64,000 nucleotides of DNA, taken from positions 496,001-560,000 of the forward strand of contig NZ_JAAVUR010000001.1 of NCBI RefSeq assembly GCF_018449545.1, written 5' to 3'. Of the stretch, positions 52,124 to 61,877 are shown one piece after another. Source of the DNA: Granulicella sp. dw_53 (GTDB taxonomy: Bacteria > Acidobacteriota > Terriglobia > Terriglobales > Acidobacteriaceae). The position numbers and the translations under genes are program-made. The number at the start of each line of letters is the position of its first letter. Positions within the stretch are counted from its first letter, which is position 1. The notes below the pieces were generated by a model. The model was not told the DNA's origin and did no database searches. It was given only the letters and a program-made list of their open reading frames with translations.

Positions 52124-54631
52124 TCATTGAACGATCAGTGTAACAACAGCATTATGTTGTGAGGTTGTTGTGCCGACCGCTGATGCCGTAACGGTAATGC
52201 TGTAGGTCTTTGTTGGTTGTCCGAAGAAGCCGCTACTCCCACAGCCGGTAAGTCCTCCGAGGATTGCCGTACCTACGAGTGCGGCAAAAAGCGCTGTTAG
52301 TAAAGTGCATCTTCTCGCAGAGAGGATTGCACGAATACGTTTATTGCGCCATAGAGGTACCAAAAACATAGTCGCACTCAGGGATAGAAGCGGCAGGTGT
52401 AGAGGTTGTGTAGGTTTAGTATTTGCCGCATGAAGACCAGCGGTTTTGATCGACAAGGCAACTGACGTCGCAGAACTGCCTGCAGATATAGTTCCGGGAT
52501 TGAAGACTGCTGTCGCACCCTCGGGTAATCCGGACACAGTGAATGAGATCCCTGAAAGCGAGCTGCCACTCAGCGGCTGTAGAGCGAAGTTATAGACCGC
52601 TGTTTGCCCTGGGTAGACGGACTGGGTGGAGCTACCGGTCGAGACAAAGACGAAGTCTGGCACAAGAACGACAGACACTATCGTTGCTGTCGACGTGCTC
52701 GCTGTGAAGTTTGTATCACCGCTATAGACGGCGGTGATGTTATGGGGTCCCACCGCGAACGCGCTTGATGTATATGCTGCTGACCCGGTCGAATTGAGCG
52801 TGGTCGTGGCCAGCACAGTTGTTCCATCGAGGAAGATGACATTTCCCGTCGGCACTCCAGATGTCGTGGAGTTCACTTGGGCGGTCAATGTAACTGTCGA
52901 TCCTACGGACGGCGTGGCATTTGTCGAGCTTAGTGTAATTCTGCTCGCCGCCTTCGCGATGAGAACACTGCCCGAACCGGTGCTGAGAGTGACGGTGTAG
53001 TTCCCTGCCGCAGACCCTGCGAGCGCCACCGTGATTGGGTATTGCCCGACTGGCGATGTAGCTGTGGCTGTCGTAGTGAAGACGGCGGTTATTTTGCCGG
53101 CGTCTTGAGGGAGGACACCACTGAGTGTTCCCGTTATAGTCGGGATAATTTGTCCGTATTGCAGGGATACACCGGTAGCCATAGCCACAGTCGGTAGTGT
53201 CGAGACGGTGAGCACGAAAACACTACTTGTTATTGGTAAGTTCTGCGCGTCGCCATCATAGTTCAGCACTAAGCGATGTGTCCCTGCGGACAGAGTTGAA
53301 GTGCTTATTGCGGCCGTGTTCCCGTTCCAGGTGGCTGACCCGACCTGCGTAGAGCCGGTGGTAATGTCTAGTAGGGCGACCTGCCCCGTAGCGGTCAGGT
53401 TCGCATTGCTAAAGGTCGCCGTCAACGAACCGCTGCCATAAGCAACCGTGGAAGGTCCGTCGAGTATAAGACTTTCTCCTCCGCTTACTTGAGGACTTAC
53501 TCCTGCGATGGTATGAATGATGCCATCCAAGCCTACTTCGCGAATAATCTGATTGTTGGTGTCCGATAGAGCGAATACTCCGTTCGCTTGGACGGAGGGC
53601 GCACGAGGCGTATCTAAAGTCGCGTTTATTGCCGGTCCTCCATCGCCCGCCATTCCTTGAGAACCATTTCCCGCAGCGCTGGTGATATTGCCCGTCGTTG
53701 CGATGAAACGAATGCGGTGATTATCACTGTCCGCGATGTAGATATTACCCGAGGCATCGATGGCTAGACCGCGAGGACGAGCAAGAGAAGCATCGACTGC
53801 TTGGCCTCCGTCCCCGGCGTAGGCTTTGTCACCGTTACCGGCCAGAGTCGAAATTGTTCCGGCGTTGTTGACGATCCGTATTCGTTGATTGTGCGTGTCT
53901 GCGATATAGATGTTGCCGCTCGCATCCGCCGCAACGCCGTTGGGTGAGTCGAGCCACGCAGCTACCGCCACGCCGTCGCCAGAAAAGCTCTGGTCTCCGC
54001 TACCTGCGATTGTTGTGATCGTTCCCCCACTGATCTTACGAATCCGGTGGTTGTCGGTATCGGCAATGTAGAGGGTGCCGCTCGCATCCACGGCGAGGGC
54101 GGCGGGATGATTCAGCGCGGCCAGCGTGGCTATTCCGCTGTCCCCAGAGAAGCCCGCTAGGCCTGTGCCAGCGATGGTGGAGATATTGCCACCGGTCACT
54201 TTGCGGATGCGATTGTTGTGGGTGTCGGCAATATAGATGTTGTTGGATGCATCCACTGCGATGCCCGTTGGCGAATCGAGTAATGCTTTAGTAGCGGGCC
54301 CGTCATCTCCTGCGTAACCCTGCTCTCCTGTGCCCGCCACTGTTGTAATAATTCCTGCTAAATCTACCCTCCGGATGATGTTGTTTCTCAGATCCGCGAT
54401 GTAGAGGTTGCCTGCGCGATCATATGCAATGCCGGCGGGTGATGCCAAGGGCGCCATCGTCGCCTGTATATTGTTTATCGGCGCTGTTTGAGCGTTCATC
54501 GCAATTCCGAACGCCACTACACTTAGAGCTAACGCGACCGGTAAGACGTCGTCGATTACTCTCCTAACTATTAACTTCCACGGCCTCTTCTGGTTTGCCG
54601 CAAGAGTTTTTATGGACCACGTCGTTAGCAT
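52124..54631 (-). CDS. Surface NHL-repeat protein with Ig-like domains
   Basis: 835 residues. N-terminal signal/anchor (VLPVALALSVVAFGIAMNAQ), then six NHL repeats of about 56 residues (60-377; units such as SPTGIAVDASNNIYIADTHN) forming a propeller. Bacterial Ig-like domains follow (about 385-660, including SAAYTSSAFAVGPHNITAVY). Near the end is a hydrophobic segment with GCGSSGF and a last short beta region. This is a common acidobacterial surface architecture; function unknown, probably adhesion or carbohydrate contact. It overlaps the end of the GNAT gene by 7 bp, as the last gene of the minus-strand operon with the collar and collagen-like genes. Confidence 0.8.
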   Translation of the reverse strand: MLTTWSIKTLAANQKRPWKLIVRRVIDDVLPVALALSVVAFGIAMNAQTAPINNIQATMAPLASPAGIAYDRAGNLYIADLRNNIIRRVDLAGIITTVAGTGEQGYAGDDGPATKALLDSPTGIAVDASNNIYIADTHNNRIRKVTGGNISTIAGTGLAGFSGDSGIATLAALNHPAALAVDASGTLYIADTDNHRIRKISGGTITTIAGSGDQSFSGDGVAVAAWLDSPNGVAADASGNIYIADTHNQRIRIVNNAGTISTLAGNGDKAYAGDGGQAVDASLARPRGLAIDASGNIYIADSDNHRIRFIATTGNITSAAGNGSQGMAGDGGPAINATLDTPRAPSVQANGVFALSDTNNQIIREVGLDGIIHTIAGVSPQVSGGESLILDGPSTVAYGSGSLTATFSNANLTATGQVALLDITTGSTQVGSATWNGNTAAISTSTLSAGTHRLVLNYDGDAQNLPITSSVFVLTVSTLPTVAMATGVSLQYGQIIPTITGTLSGVLPQDAGKITAVFTTTATATSPVGQYPITVALAGSAAGNYTVTLSTGSGSVLIAKAASRITLSSTNATPSVGSTVTLTAQVNSTTSGVPTGNVIFLDGTTVLATTTLNSTGSAAYTSSAFAVGPHNITAVYSGDTNFTASTSTATIVSVVLVPDFVFVSTGSSTQSVYPGQTAVYNFALQPLSGSSLSGISFTVSGLPEGATAVFNPGTISAGSSATSVALSIKTAGLHAANTKPTQPLHLPLLSLSATMFLVPLWRNKRIRAILSARRCTLLTALFAALVGTAILGGLTGCGSSGFFGQPTKTYSITVTASAVGTTTSQHNAVVTLIVQ

Positions 54632-55167
54632 AGTTGCCTTCCCGCCGTGGGTTCATTGTCTGCATCCTCTAAACTTCCTATCCAAACCATCTGCCTGCGG
54701 AATGGATCTTCGTCAGTAAGTTGAAAACCCAGTCTCCGATAGAATCTTTCGGCGGCACTTCCCTTCGCGACTTTCAATTTCAGTTGCCACCTTGAGTCTT
54801 TGCATTCTCTTTGCAAGGATCGAATCACCTTTGTGCCAATACCCTGGCGTTGACGTTCCTGAAGCAGGACGATATCTACTAGACACATTCCGTGTGCCGT
54901 TCGATCTACCAGTACTCGTCCTATGGAAGTTCCATCCTCTAAACTAATAATTTGGTCAGAGGCCGTTGGGTAGTAAGTCGCGTAACTGGACTGACGGGCA
55001 TTAAATTGTATTTGCACAAAGATCTGGCGTTGCGCTGTGTTCATTCCGCAAATATCTAATTCTGCTGCTCGCTGCTGGGCATAGAGCATTAGCAGGAACT
55101 CCCCATCGGCACTGTTGGCCTGCCGCAGATGATAGGTTGCTTCGTGAATTTTATCTGCCGTTGTCAT
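54625..55167 (-). CDS. GNAT-family N-acetyltransferase
   Basis: 180-residue acyl-CoA-dependent acetyltransferase. The acetyl-CoA loop is RQRQGIGTKVI near residue 113, and the C-terminal AAERFYRRLGFQLTDEDP is a family hallmark. The target is unknown. Such genes often accompany microcystin-dependent/tail-collar genes, and here the collar gene lies 75 bp upstream on the same strand, so it may modify a surface or fibre component. It overlaps the NHL gene by 7 bp. Confidence 0.88.
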   Translation of the reverse strand: MTTADKIHEATYHLRQANSADGEFLLMLYAQQRAAELDICGMNTAQRQIFVQIQFNARQSSYATYYPTASDQIISLEDGTSIGRVLVDRTAHGMCLVDIVLLQERQRQGIGTKVIRSLQRECKDSRWQLKLKVAKGSAAERFYRRLGFQLTDEDPFRRQMVWIGSLEDADNEPTAGRQLC

Positions 55168-55242
55168 AGATCACGGTAGGGAGAATGGCTAAGGTTTTGG
55201 GTCTCTAAGCGTGCGAAGGCGCGAGCTGGAATACATATCCAG

Positions 55243-55785
55243 CTAAGCTCGCGATGGGAAGATACCTTGTAAGGCGATGATGAAGTTGATACACAAAAAA
55301 GGCTGGATATTGCTATGAGGCAGGCTCCCTCCCACCATCGAGATTGCCGTTGGTGCGAGCGTTCCTGTCGGGGGCGTGGAGACATAGTCAGAGACTAAGA
55401 CTGGAGCTCGATCAGAGCCGGAGTTGCCCTGTGCCAGAAAAGCATTCGTTGGATCGGCGACCGCTCCCCCGAGATTGCTTACTCCGACCAGATGATTATG
55501 TTGAGGGATCTGATTTATTAGCAGCGATATCGCTTCGTCTCCGGCAGATTCACCCATGCTATAGGGACTAAGTCCTGCGCCATTGCCTTGATGGATAGGC
55601 ACACGGCCTTGCAGGTTTGGTAGAGCAAACGTAGATTGGCCGTCTCCCCCATATGTTGTACCAAGCAACGAAAACAATGCGGTATTCGAATTGATGGATA
55701 ACAATTGCCCGTTGCAAAGTGCCCATCCGTTGGCCGCGAAGTTCCAGCCTGTCATTCTTATCTCTCCAAGAAATGGTTCTGCCAT
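55243..55785 (-). CDS. Phage tail collar (microcystin-dependent-type) protein
   Basis: 180-residue protein of the tail-collar/MdpB group. The start AEPFLGEIRMTGWNFAANGW, the ALCNGQLLSINSNTALFSLL loop and TYGGDGQSTFALPNLQGRVP are the collar signature, and it ends NIQPFLCINFIIALQGIFPS. Such domains trimerise at tips of tail fibres and also occur outside phages. It lies between the collagen-like gene and the GNAT gene, and only 2.7 kb from the sheath gene, so a role as fibre tip of the contractile particle is possible. Confidence 0.9.
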   Translation of the reverse strand: MAEPFLGEIRMTGWNFAANGWALCNGQLLSINSNTALFSLLGTTYGGDGQSTFALPNLQGRVPIHQGNGAGLSPYSMGESAGDEAISLLINQIPQHNHLVGVSNLGGAVADPTNAFLAQGNSGSDRAPVLVSDYVSTPPTGTLAPTAISMVGGSLPHSNIQPFLCINFIIALQGIFPSRA

Positions 55786-55909
55786 AATTGTTTCCTCACT
55801 TGCTTAATTTATTGTGCTAAAGCTTGCCCTAAACAATCAGATCGGGCCGAACGACGGTCGATCCATTGCATCTATACTGACTGGCCCGATTTGCTGATCT
55901 TTGTGTGTA

Positions 55910-57916
55910 CTATTGGCAGACGAGTTTCACGCTTAGTTTGTTGAATGGCGCGCTTGATGTCTGTGAAAACGCAAGTGAGATCGTGTCTCCGGCGGCCACG
56001 GCAAAGGTATTTGTTGTATCCGCGCAACTCGATCCGTTGCCGTTTGTCGTTACAGAGCATGTCATTGCCGTAGCGACGGAGTTTTTGTAGACAATGATCG
56101 TCTCAGTATCCGCACCCGTAGTGAAGTAATTATTAGCTCCCACGTTAAGAGCCGACATCGTACACGCGATAGGCATCGTCACGAAGTTTGAGGTTGTGGC
56201 ACCAGAGATGCTGGTTTGCGCTGTACCTAGACCGACAGTCGAGGCCGGAGATTGATATAGCGTCGTAGTGACCGTGGGATTCACAAATGTGGAGATAAAG
56301 GTCACAGAATTGATCCCTCCATTTGCGCCAGCGGGTCCTGTCGGACCTGCCGGACCAGTTGGTCCTGCAACTCCTGTTGCGCCAGTTGGTCCCTGGGGTC
56401 CGGTTGGACCTGCTACTCCTGCAGTTCCTGCCTGCGCTAAGACAGACCATTTCGCATTGCTGATATCGGGTTGGAAGCCAAGGTTATTTGCGGCCAAGGA
56501 GATATAACTGGAGCCGCTATAAAGAACTGCATCACCGAGTGCATAGATCGTTGCTATGTTCCATGTACCCTGAAAGCTGACCGGCGGACCTTGTGGCCCA
56601 ACAGACCCAGTGGCTCCGGCGGGGCCGATAGATCCTGTTGGGCCGGCGACTCCCTGTGTCCCTTGAATTCCTTGAATACCCTGGGGACCCGCTGTTCCTG
56701 TTGCTCCGGTGGATCCCACAGCACCTTGCTGCGCAAGGAGCGACCATTGAACGGCACTAATGTCCGGCTGGTTATCTAAGTTGCCATTTACGAGTGAGAT
56801 ATAACTCGAGCCGTTGTAGAGGATGGCGTCACCCACGATGTAAGTGGTGGCATTCGACCATGTGCCCTGAAAGCTGACTGGAGGGCCTTGTGGGCCGGTT
56901 AGTCCGATGGGTCCTGTGGGTCCCGTCGGCCCTTCTCCCCCTTGAATTCCCTGAATTCCTTGCGGACCTGCCGGCCCAGTGGAACCGGTGGGCCCTAGGG
57001 GACCAGTAGGCCCGATCGGACCTGTCAACCCAGTTGGCCCTGCTACCCCTTGAATTCCTTGGGCTCCTGTTCCCCCTTGCTCCGCCAACAAAGACCATTG
57101 AGGGTTACTGATGTCGGGCTGATGATTTGTGTTGCCACTTACTAGCGAGATATAGCTGGACCCGCTGTAAAAGACCGCGTCGCCCACAGCATAGGTGGTG
57201 GCGTTCGACCAGGCTCCCTGAAAGCTGACCGGGGGGCCTTGTGCGCCTGCTGCGCCAGTCGTCCCCTGAGGACCAGCAGCACCAGTCGGGCCTGTTGCAC
57301 CTTGAGGACCTGCCACACCTACACCGGCAGGGCCGGCAACTCCTTGCGGACCGATGGGTCCTTGATTGACCAACGTGACGTCGAGTCGAGCTACATGGGA
57401 GGTCTCGTCGTTCTCTTTGCTATCGAAGAGGACGTTAGCTCCGGTCGATGCTAATGCCAATCCGTTGTTACTCCCTGCGGTGTTTAACCATGCCTGGACC
57501 TGCGCTGTTACATCCACGGAGATGAACTGTCCCGATGAAGATATAGGAAAGCTGTTGATGGAGCTCCCGGTTGCAGGCGCTGTCGCGTAGTTGACGGCAT
57601 ACTCATTCCAAGCTGCGGTGACCGGAGAGACTGTCACTGTGCCGGGAACAAAAACGCGATTTACAAAGAGAGTCAACGTGGCGCGAGTGACTTGGCTAGA
57701 GAGCGTCGAAGCCGGTAGCGAAGACAGGTCAAACATTAAAAATGCTGTATTGCCATTCCCGACATAAAGATTCGAAAGCGTACCGTACCGGATCGATGAG
57801 TGAGCGGAGTTCACATGTGCATCGCCGATGAGAGGCACATCGACGGCCACTGCTTTTTGAACACAAAGAACAATGCCCAGGCAAACAGTCAAGCGAAGGA
57901 ATTCGAGAGGTTTCAT
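55910..57916 (-). CDS. Collagen-like fibre protein with three chitin-binding-like modules
   Basis: 668-residue secreted protein. Signal peptide (1-24), a DNRLRE-like beta domain (25-185), then four collagen-like Gly-X-Y stretches (186-228, 281-345, 398-445, 496-532) alternating with three copies of a module of about 51 residues (229-280, 346-397, 446-495). Each module has the CBM5/12-like pattern W-x(4)-TY-x-GD-x(6)-SYISL. A globular C-terminal domain (535-668) ends the chain. The whole suggests a trimeric stalk with glycan-binding knobs. It is first in the minus-strand operon, divergent from the contractile system. Confidence 0.85.
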   Translation of the reverse strand: MKPLEFLRLTVCLGIVLCVQKAVAVDVPLIGDAHVNSAHSSIRYGTLSNLYVGNGNTAFLMFDLSSLPASTLSSQVTRATLTLFVNRVFVPGTVTVSPVTAAWNEYAVNYATAPATGSSINSFPISSSGQFISVDVTAQVQAWLNTAGSNNGLALASTGANVLFDSKENDETSHVARLDVTLVNQGPIGPQGVAGPAGVGVAGPQGATGPTGAAGPQGTTGAAGAQGPPVSFQGAWSNATTYAVGDAVFYSGSSYISLVSGNTNHQPDISNPQWSLLAEQGGTGAQGIQGVAGPTGLTGPIGPTGPLGPTGSTGPAGPQGIQGIQGGEGPTGPTGPIGLTGPQGPPVSFQGTWSNATTYIVGDAILYNGSSYISLVNGNLDNQPDISAVQWSLLAQQGAVGSTGATGTAGPQGIQGIQGTQGVAGPTGSIGPAGATGSVGPQGPPVSFQGTWNIATIYALGDAVLYSGSSYISLAANNLGFQPDISNAKWSVLAQAGTAGVAGPTGPQGPTGATGVAGPTGPAGPTGPAGANGGINSVTFISTFVNPTVTTTLYQSPASTVGLGTAQTSISGATTSNFVTMPIACTMSALNVGANNYFTTGADTETIIVYKNSVATAMTCSVTTNGNGSSCADTTNTFAVAAGDTISLAFSQTSSAPFNKLSVKLVCQ
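56432..57232 (-). repeat. Triplicated module inside the collagen-like gene
   Basis: Three copies at 57077-57232, 56726-56881 and 56432-56581, each opened by the conserved DNA word CCCTGAAAGCTGA, separated by collagen-coding segments of unequal length. This points to internal duplication. Confidence 0.85.
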
Positions 57917-58332
57917 GGCGTACGCTCCTAACAGACACGACTTGGTTCAGCCCAGCGGTACATATGACGGGGCCGGGTGCGTAGTCCTGATGTGGTGCCG
58001 GAGAGAAGCGGATCAAGGTAGATCTATGCGTGAGAGCCTATGGCATTTATCACGGCGCAAATCGAAGCGGTTCAAATTGCTGGCCCACACTATGCCTGAA
58101 AGAATAGAAAAGCAAGTTATTTCTAATAATCTTTTCGACCCACCAAAGGTCCATATTACTCTCGGTGTTTTTTTGTCTTTAGATTGAATAGGCACATACT
58201 GAGAGCCCCTTGCAATGCGAGAGGCTTTTGAAAGATGGTGATTCCGCTCAAGATGCTATGAGATCTCTGTCCCTCCCAGGGCTGGCCTCTTGATATTGTT
58301 TCTAGAGTATTTTGCTAATATGCATTTTTTGC
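57917..58332. other. Intergenic region between the fibre operon and the contractile system
   Basis: About 420 bp, AT-rich from about 58060 to 58330. No credible ORF, hairpin or repeat is seen. It should contain the minus-strand promoter of the collagen-like gene. Confidence 0.45.
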
Positions 58333-58361
58333 TTGACGTGTCCTTTGAGTCTCGTGATAAT
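58333..58361 (+). promoter_or_regulatory. Predicted promoter of the contractile injection operon
   Basis: TTGACG (58333-58338), a 17-base spacer, then GATAAT (58356-58361), giving a leader of about 105 bases before the sheath ATG. No TTGCGTA-type operator is present here. Confidence 0.65.
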
Positions 58362-58474
58362 TCGCAGACGTAGTTGACGTAATAGATAGTCATGCACGCG
58401 TGGGCCGGCGCAGAGCTATATGACCTCCCTTTCCTCCCGGGCCCAATAAGACAATTCTTGAGACGAGGCATTTC

Positions 58475-60496
58475 ATGGCCAGTTCTCCTACATTTCCTGG
58501 CGTCTACATTCGCGAGCTCGCCAGCCCAGTGCACACCATCGCTGGTGTAGCTACGTCCATTGCAGCCTTCGTCGGTTATACCGCCAAGGGCATCGACAAC
58601 CGTGCTGAGCATATCTTCGATTTCAGCGACTTTGACCGCCTTTTCGGCGGACTCGCATCTGATAGCGAACTTAGTTACGCGGTCCAACAGTTCTTTGCCA
58701 ACGGAGGGACGGATGCATATATCGTTCGCACTCCTCGTACTGGTGCGACTGGGGCCAATGTAGTCTTCCACGGGATTACCTTCACTGCTCTGTCGAGCGG
58801 GACGTGGGCCGATGGTCAAATTCTGATCGACGTCGACTACAACGGGATCGATCACACGAAGGACGCAACTGCGTTCAATCTCACCATCACCGATCTTCAG
58901 GATGGGACGGTCGAGCGTTTTCAGCAGTTATCGCTCAATAGCGCCCAGACGAACTTCGTCCAAGCGATCGTCAACGACCCGGACAATGGCTCGCAGCTCG
59001 TAAAGGTGGCCTTTCCAGGACCTGTAAGTGGCGCCCCGGTCCCGACCGGGGTTTTGGGTACCGTCATCACGACAGCCCTCGTCAACACAGCGTTTGGAGG
59101 TGGCGCAGCGACGGCAGTAGCAAGTGGAGATTTCGGAATAGCCCTTAGTGTCTCCTCTCCTGCGCCGTTCGCACCGCTTCCTCTGCCCATCAAGGTCTTC
59201 TCGGCCGGATCCCCTATTCCTCAGACTCTACCTGGCCTCGCGGCCCAATTGCAGACGGTTATCAACAATGTACTCGCGGTTAAAATTCCAGGCGCTTCTG
59301 TACAGTGTTCGGTCGCTCCTGTTACTGGAGGACAGGGCATCCGCGTGAATGCGTTGCTGCCTAACTTCCCCGATGCAGTTATTACTTTCCCTGCTCCACC
59401 TAATCCTCCTGCTTTTGCGGATGCTGCCCCGGGACTGGGTCTCTCCGGAGCGGGAGTCGGCGTCAACGTTGCGCACTATGCACTTGGCACCGGCAATGGC
59501 ACCGGCGGGGGATGGGGAGGGAGTCAGACTTCCTCCACTGCTGGCGCTGCTGGTTCTGGTCTGCCGGGAGCGGCGGATCTCATTGGAGATGCCCTAAGCT
59601 TCACAGGTATCTATGCTCTCCTCAAAGTCGATCTCTTCAATCTACTCTGCATTCCCGACGCAACCCGCGCCAGCGCTGGCGATCCGTTCTCACTGGATAA
59701 CACCATCGGGGATCCGAACTCCATCTGGTCCGCGGCGATCGCTCTCTGCGATCAAAAGCGAGCATTTTTGCTCATCGACCCTCCGCCCAATGTCCACACT
59801 GTTTCGGGTGCCGTCGACTGGAAGTCCACTGCGCTTGCGGTACACGACGCGAACGGCGCCGCCTTCTTTCCTCGCGTGCGATTGGCCGATCCTCTGAACG
59901 GATTTCAACTTCGATCGTTCGCTCCGTCTGGCGTTACAGCGGGACTCTATGCCCGGATCGACTCAACACGCGGTGTTTGGAAGGCACCGGCAGGCACTGA
60001 GGCTACACTCTCCGGCGTTCAGGGACTGGTCTATAAGCTAAGCGATTCTGAGCAAGGTACGCTCAATCCGCTTGGCCTCAACTGTGTCCGTACTTTCCCT
60101 GTATATGGCACCGTGATGTGGGGAGCACGGACCTTGCTTGGAGCCGATGCTCTATCCAGCCAGTGGAAGTATGTGCCTGTACGGCGACTCGCCCTATTCC
60201 TCGAAGAGAGTCTCTACCGGGGAACGCAGTGGGTGGTCTTCGAGCCCAACGACGAACCACTGTGGTCGCAGATCCGCCTGAACGTCGGCTCGTTTATGCA
60301 CGATCTCTTCCGCAAGGGAGCATTCCAAGGAACGACCGCAGATGACGCGTACTTCGTCAAGTGCGACGGTTCTACTACGACGCAAAGTGATATCGACCAT
60401 GGAATCGTCAACGTGCTTGTCGGCTTCGCTCCCTTGAAGCCAGCCGAGTTCGTCATCATTCAGATACAACAGATGGCTGGGCAGCTCCAGGTCTGA
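58475..60496 (+). CDS. Contractile tail sheath protein
   Basis: 673-residue sheath subunit of a phage-tail-like particle. The N-terminal FPGVYIRELASPVHTIAGVA and YAVQQFFANGGTDAYIVR are standard sheath segments. The C-terminal domain has ALFLEESLYRGTQWVVFEPN and ends GFAPLKPAEFVIIQIQQ, which matches eCIS sheaths that stack around the inner tube and contract. The middle 250 residues are a less conserved insertion exposed on the particle surface, with a Gly-rich stretch near residue 340. First gene of the operon; the tube gene follows after 32 bp. Confidence 0.95.
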   Translation: MASSPTFPGVYIRELASPVHTIAGVATSIAAFVGYTAKGIDNRAEHIFDFSDFDRLFGGLASDSELSYAVQQFFANGGTDAYIVRTPRTGATGANVVFHGITFTALSSGTWADGQILIDVDYNGIDHTKDATAFNLTITDLQDGTVERFQQLSLNSAQTNFVQAIVNDPDNGSQLVKVAFPGPVSGAPVPTGVLGTVITTALVNTAFGGGAATAVASGDFGIALSVSSPAPFAPLPLPIKVFSAGSPIPQTLPGLAAQLQTVINNVLAVKIPGASVQCSVAPVTGGQGIRVNALLPNFPDAVITFPAPPNPPAFADAAPGLGLSGAGVGVNVAHYALGTGNGTGGGWGGSQTSSTAGAAGSGLPGAADLIGDALSFTGIYALLKVDLFNLLCIPDATRASAGDPFSLDNTIGDPNSIWSAAIALCDQKRAFLLIDPPPNVHTVSGAVDWKSTALAVHDANGAAFFPRVRLADPLNGFQLRSFAPSGVTAGLYARIDSTRGVWKAPAGTEATLSGVQGLVYKLSDSEQGTLNPLGLNCVRTFPVYGTVMWGARTLLGADALSSQWKYVPVRRLALFLEESLYRGTQWVVFEPNDEPLWSQIRLNVGSFMHDLFRKGAFQGTTADDAYFVKCDGSTTTQSDIDHGIVNVLVGFAPLKPAEFVIIQIQQMAGQLQV

Positions 60497-60528
60497 ACGC
60501 CTTCACTCATAGCAAGAGGAGATAGATC

Positions 60529-61056
60529 ATGGCAGAGTTCGTCGTCAATGCACAGCGTTTCGATCCCTATAAGAATTTCAAATTTCGGGTGAAGTGGGAT
60601 GGCCGTTACGTCGCAGGAGTAAGCAAGGTGTCTTCGCTGAAGCGCACCACGGAGGTAGTCAAGCATCGTGAGGGCGGCGATCCCAGCACCAGCCGCAAAT
60701 CGCCTGGACGTACCGAGTTCGATGCCATCACGCTCGAACGCGGGGTTACGCACGATGTAGACTTCGAGCAGTGGGCTGCGAAGGTCTGGCAGATCGGCTC
60801 TGGGCTCGGCGCGGAGATCTCTCTTAAGGACTTCCGAAAAGACATGATCATCGAGTTCTACAACGAGGCCGGCCAGCTCGCCATTAGCTACAAACTTTAT
60901 CGCGCCTGGGTCTCAGAGTATCAGGCGATTCCAGATCTTGATGCCAATGCCAACGCAGTTGCAATTCAACACCTGAAGCTCGAGAACGAAGGTTGGGAGA
61001 GAGACCTCGCTGTGAACGAGCCGACCGAGCCAAGCTTCACCTCGAACCGGGCTTAG
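60529..61056 (+). CDS. Inner tube protein (T4 gp19 / Pvc1-like)
   Basis: 175-residue tube subunit of the gp19-like family. The start FVVNAQRFDPYKNFKFRVKW, then VAGVSKVSSLKRTTEVVKHR and the C-terminal HLKLENEGWERDL, are characteristic of the tube protein of eCIS and related afp/PVC particles. It would polymerise into the hollow tube that is driven into a target membrane. GAGGAGA lies six bases before the ATG. Only one tube gene is seen so far; a second variant may lie beyond the window. Confidence 0.93.
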   Translation: MAEFVVNAQRFDPYKNFKFRVKWDGRYVAGVSKVSSLKRTTEVVKHREGGDPSTSRKSPGRTEFDAITLERGVTHDVDFEQWAAKVWQIGSGLGAEISLKDFRKDMIIEFYNEAGQLAISYKLYRAWVSEYQAIPDLDANANAVAIQHLKLENEGWERDLAVNEPTEPSFTSNRA

Positions 61057-61142
61057 CTTCCGCGATGACATTGGGCACGCAAGGAACGTTGAACACTTAG
61101 CTTAACGACTTCGGGAATAGAATTTCCTTTTGGCGGTATGAT

Positions 61143-61877
61143 ATGCGTCCACTCAGCGGAGAGATGTTATTGACAGTGTGGGAGACTGGCGCGCAGGAGG
61201 GCTATCTTGGCCGCATTCTTGCGATGCTCTCGACGTCGATGCCTGATCGATCCTCGGACCAGCTTTCAAAGCAAACACTGCATACCACCCTCCTCGATTT
61301 GCTGCGGCTGCGGAGCATCAGCTTCGGCCCAATACTCGAAGGTTTTCTACTGTGTCCGGCTTGCGATGCACGGCTTGAATTTTCACTACCGGTCGCATCG
61401 GTCATGGAAGATCTGGAACGAGCTGTGTTGGCGTTGCCGCAGCAACAGAGGCTTGGCGATACTGCGTTCTTCATCCGTCCCGCATCGCTCTACGATCTTG
61501 TAACGGTAAACATTGGCTCGTTCCTATCCGCACGTAAACACCTGCTCGCCAGATGTATCGCCAGCAGCGATGCACATTCAGAGGATGACATCCTCTTGGC
61601 GCTTGACGAGGAAATATTCGAAGAGCTTGCTCTCGATGCCTTCGACCGCATGGAATTCGCAACGGAAGTCATCGTCCATCTGCAGTGTGCTGAGTGTTCC
61701 ATCACCAGCAGTGTCGATCTCGATATTGCACGCTTTCTGTGGGCCGAGGTTCGCCACGCGGCTACGAGTCTTCTAGGAGAGGTTCATGAGCTTGCCCGCG
61801 CCTACGGTTGGGCTGAGGCCAGCATTCTCGCGATGAGCCCCAACCGCCGCAATGCGTACCTGGAGATGATGCTATGA
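61143..61877 (+). CDS. T4 gp26-like baseplate assembly protein with two CxxC motifs
   Basis: 244 residues, helical, no signal. Two CxxC pairs, CPAC (71-74) and CAEC (182-185), could bind one zinc. Similar proteins at the same position in other contractile clusters are described as T4 gp26-like baseplate hub assembly proteins; that match is from memory of the family layout and not from a search. It sits 87 bp after the tube gene and overlaps the next gene by ATGA, so the two are translationally coupled. Confidence 0.6.
   Translation: MRPLSGEMLLTVWETGAQEGYLGRILAMLSTSMPDRSSDQLSKQTLHTTLLDLLRLRSISFGPILEGFLLCPACDARLEFSLPVASVMEDLERAVLALPQQQRLGDTAFFIRPASLYDLVTVNIGSFLSARKHLLARCIASSDAHSEDDILLALDEEIFEELALDAFDRMEFATEVIVHLQCAECSITSSVDLDIARFLWAEVRHAATSLLGEVHELARAYGWAEASILAMSPNRRNAYLEMML

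Noticed and set aside
52124..54631. Periodic sequence resembling a tandem DNA repeat or CRISPR
   Set aside because: The period of about 168 bp is explained by the six NHL protein repeats; unit sequences diverge and there are no identical short repeats with spacers.
56280..57350. Repetitive G/C triplets resembling a satellite
   Set aside because: Explained by collagen Gly-X-Y codons in the fibre gene.
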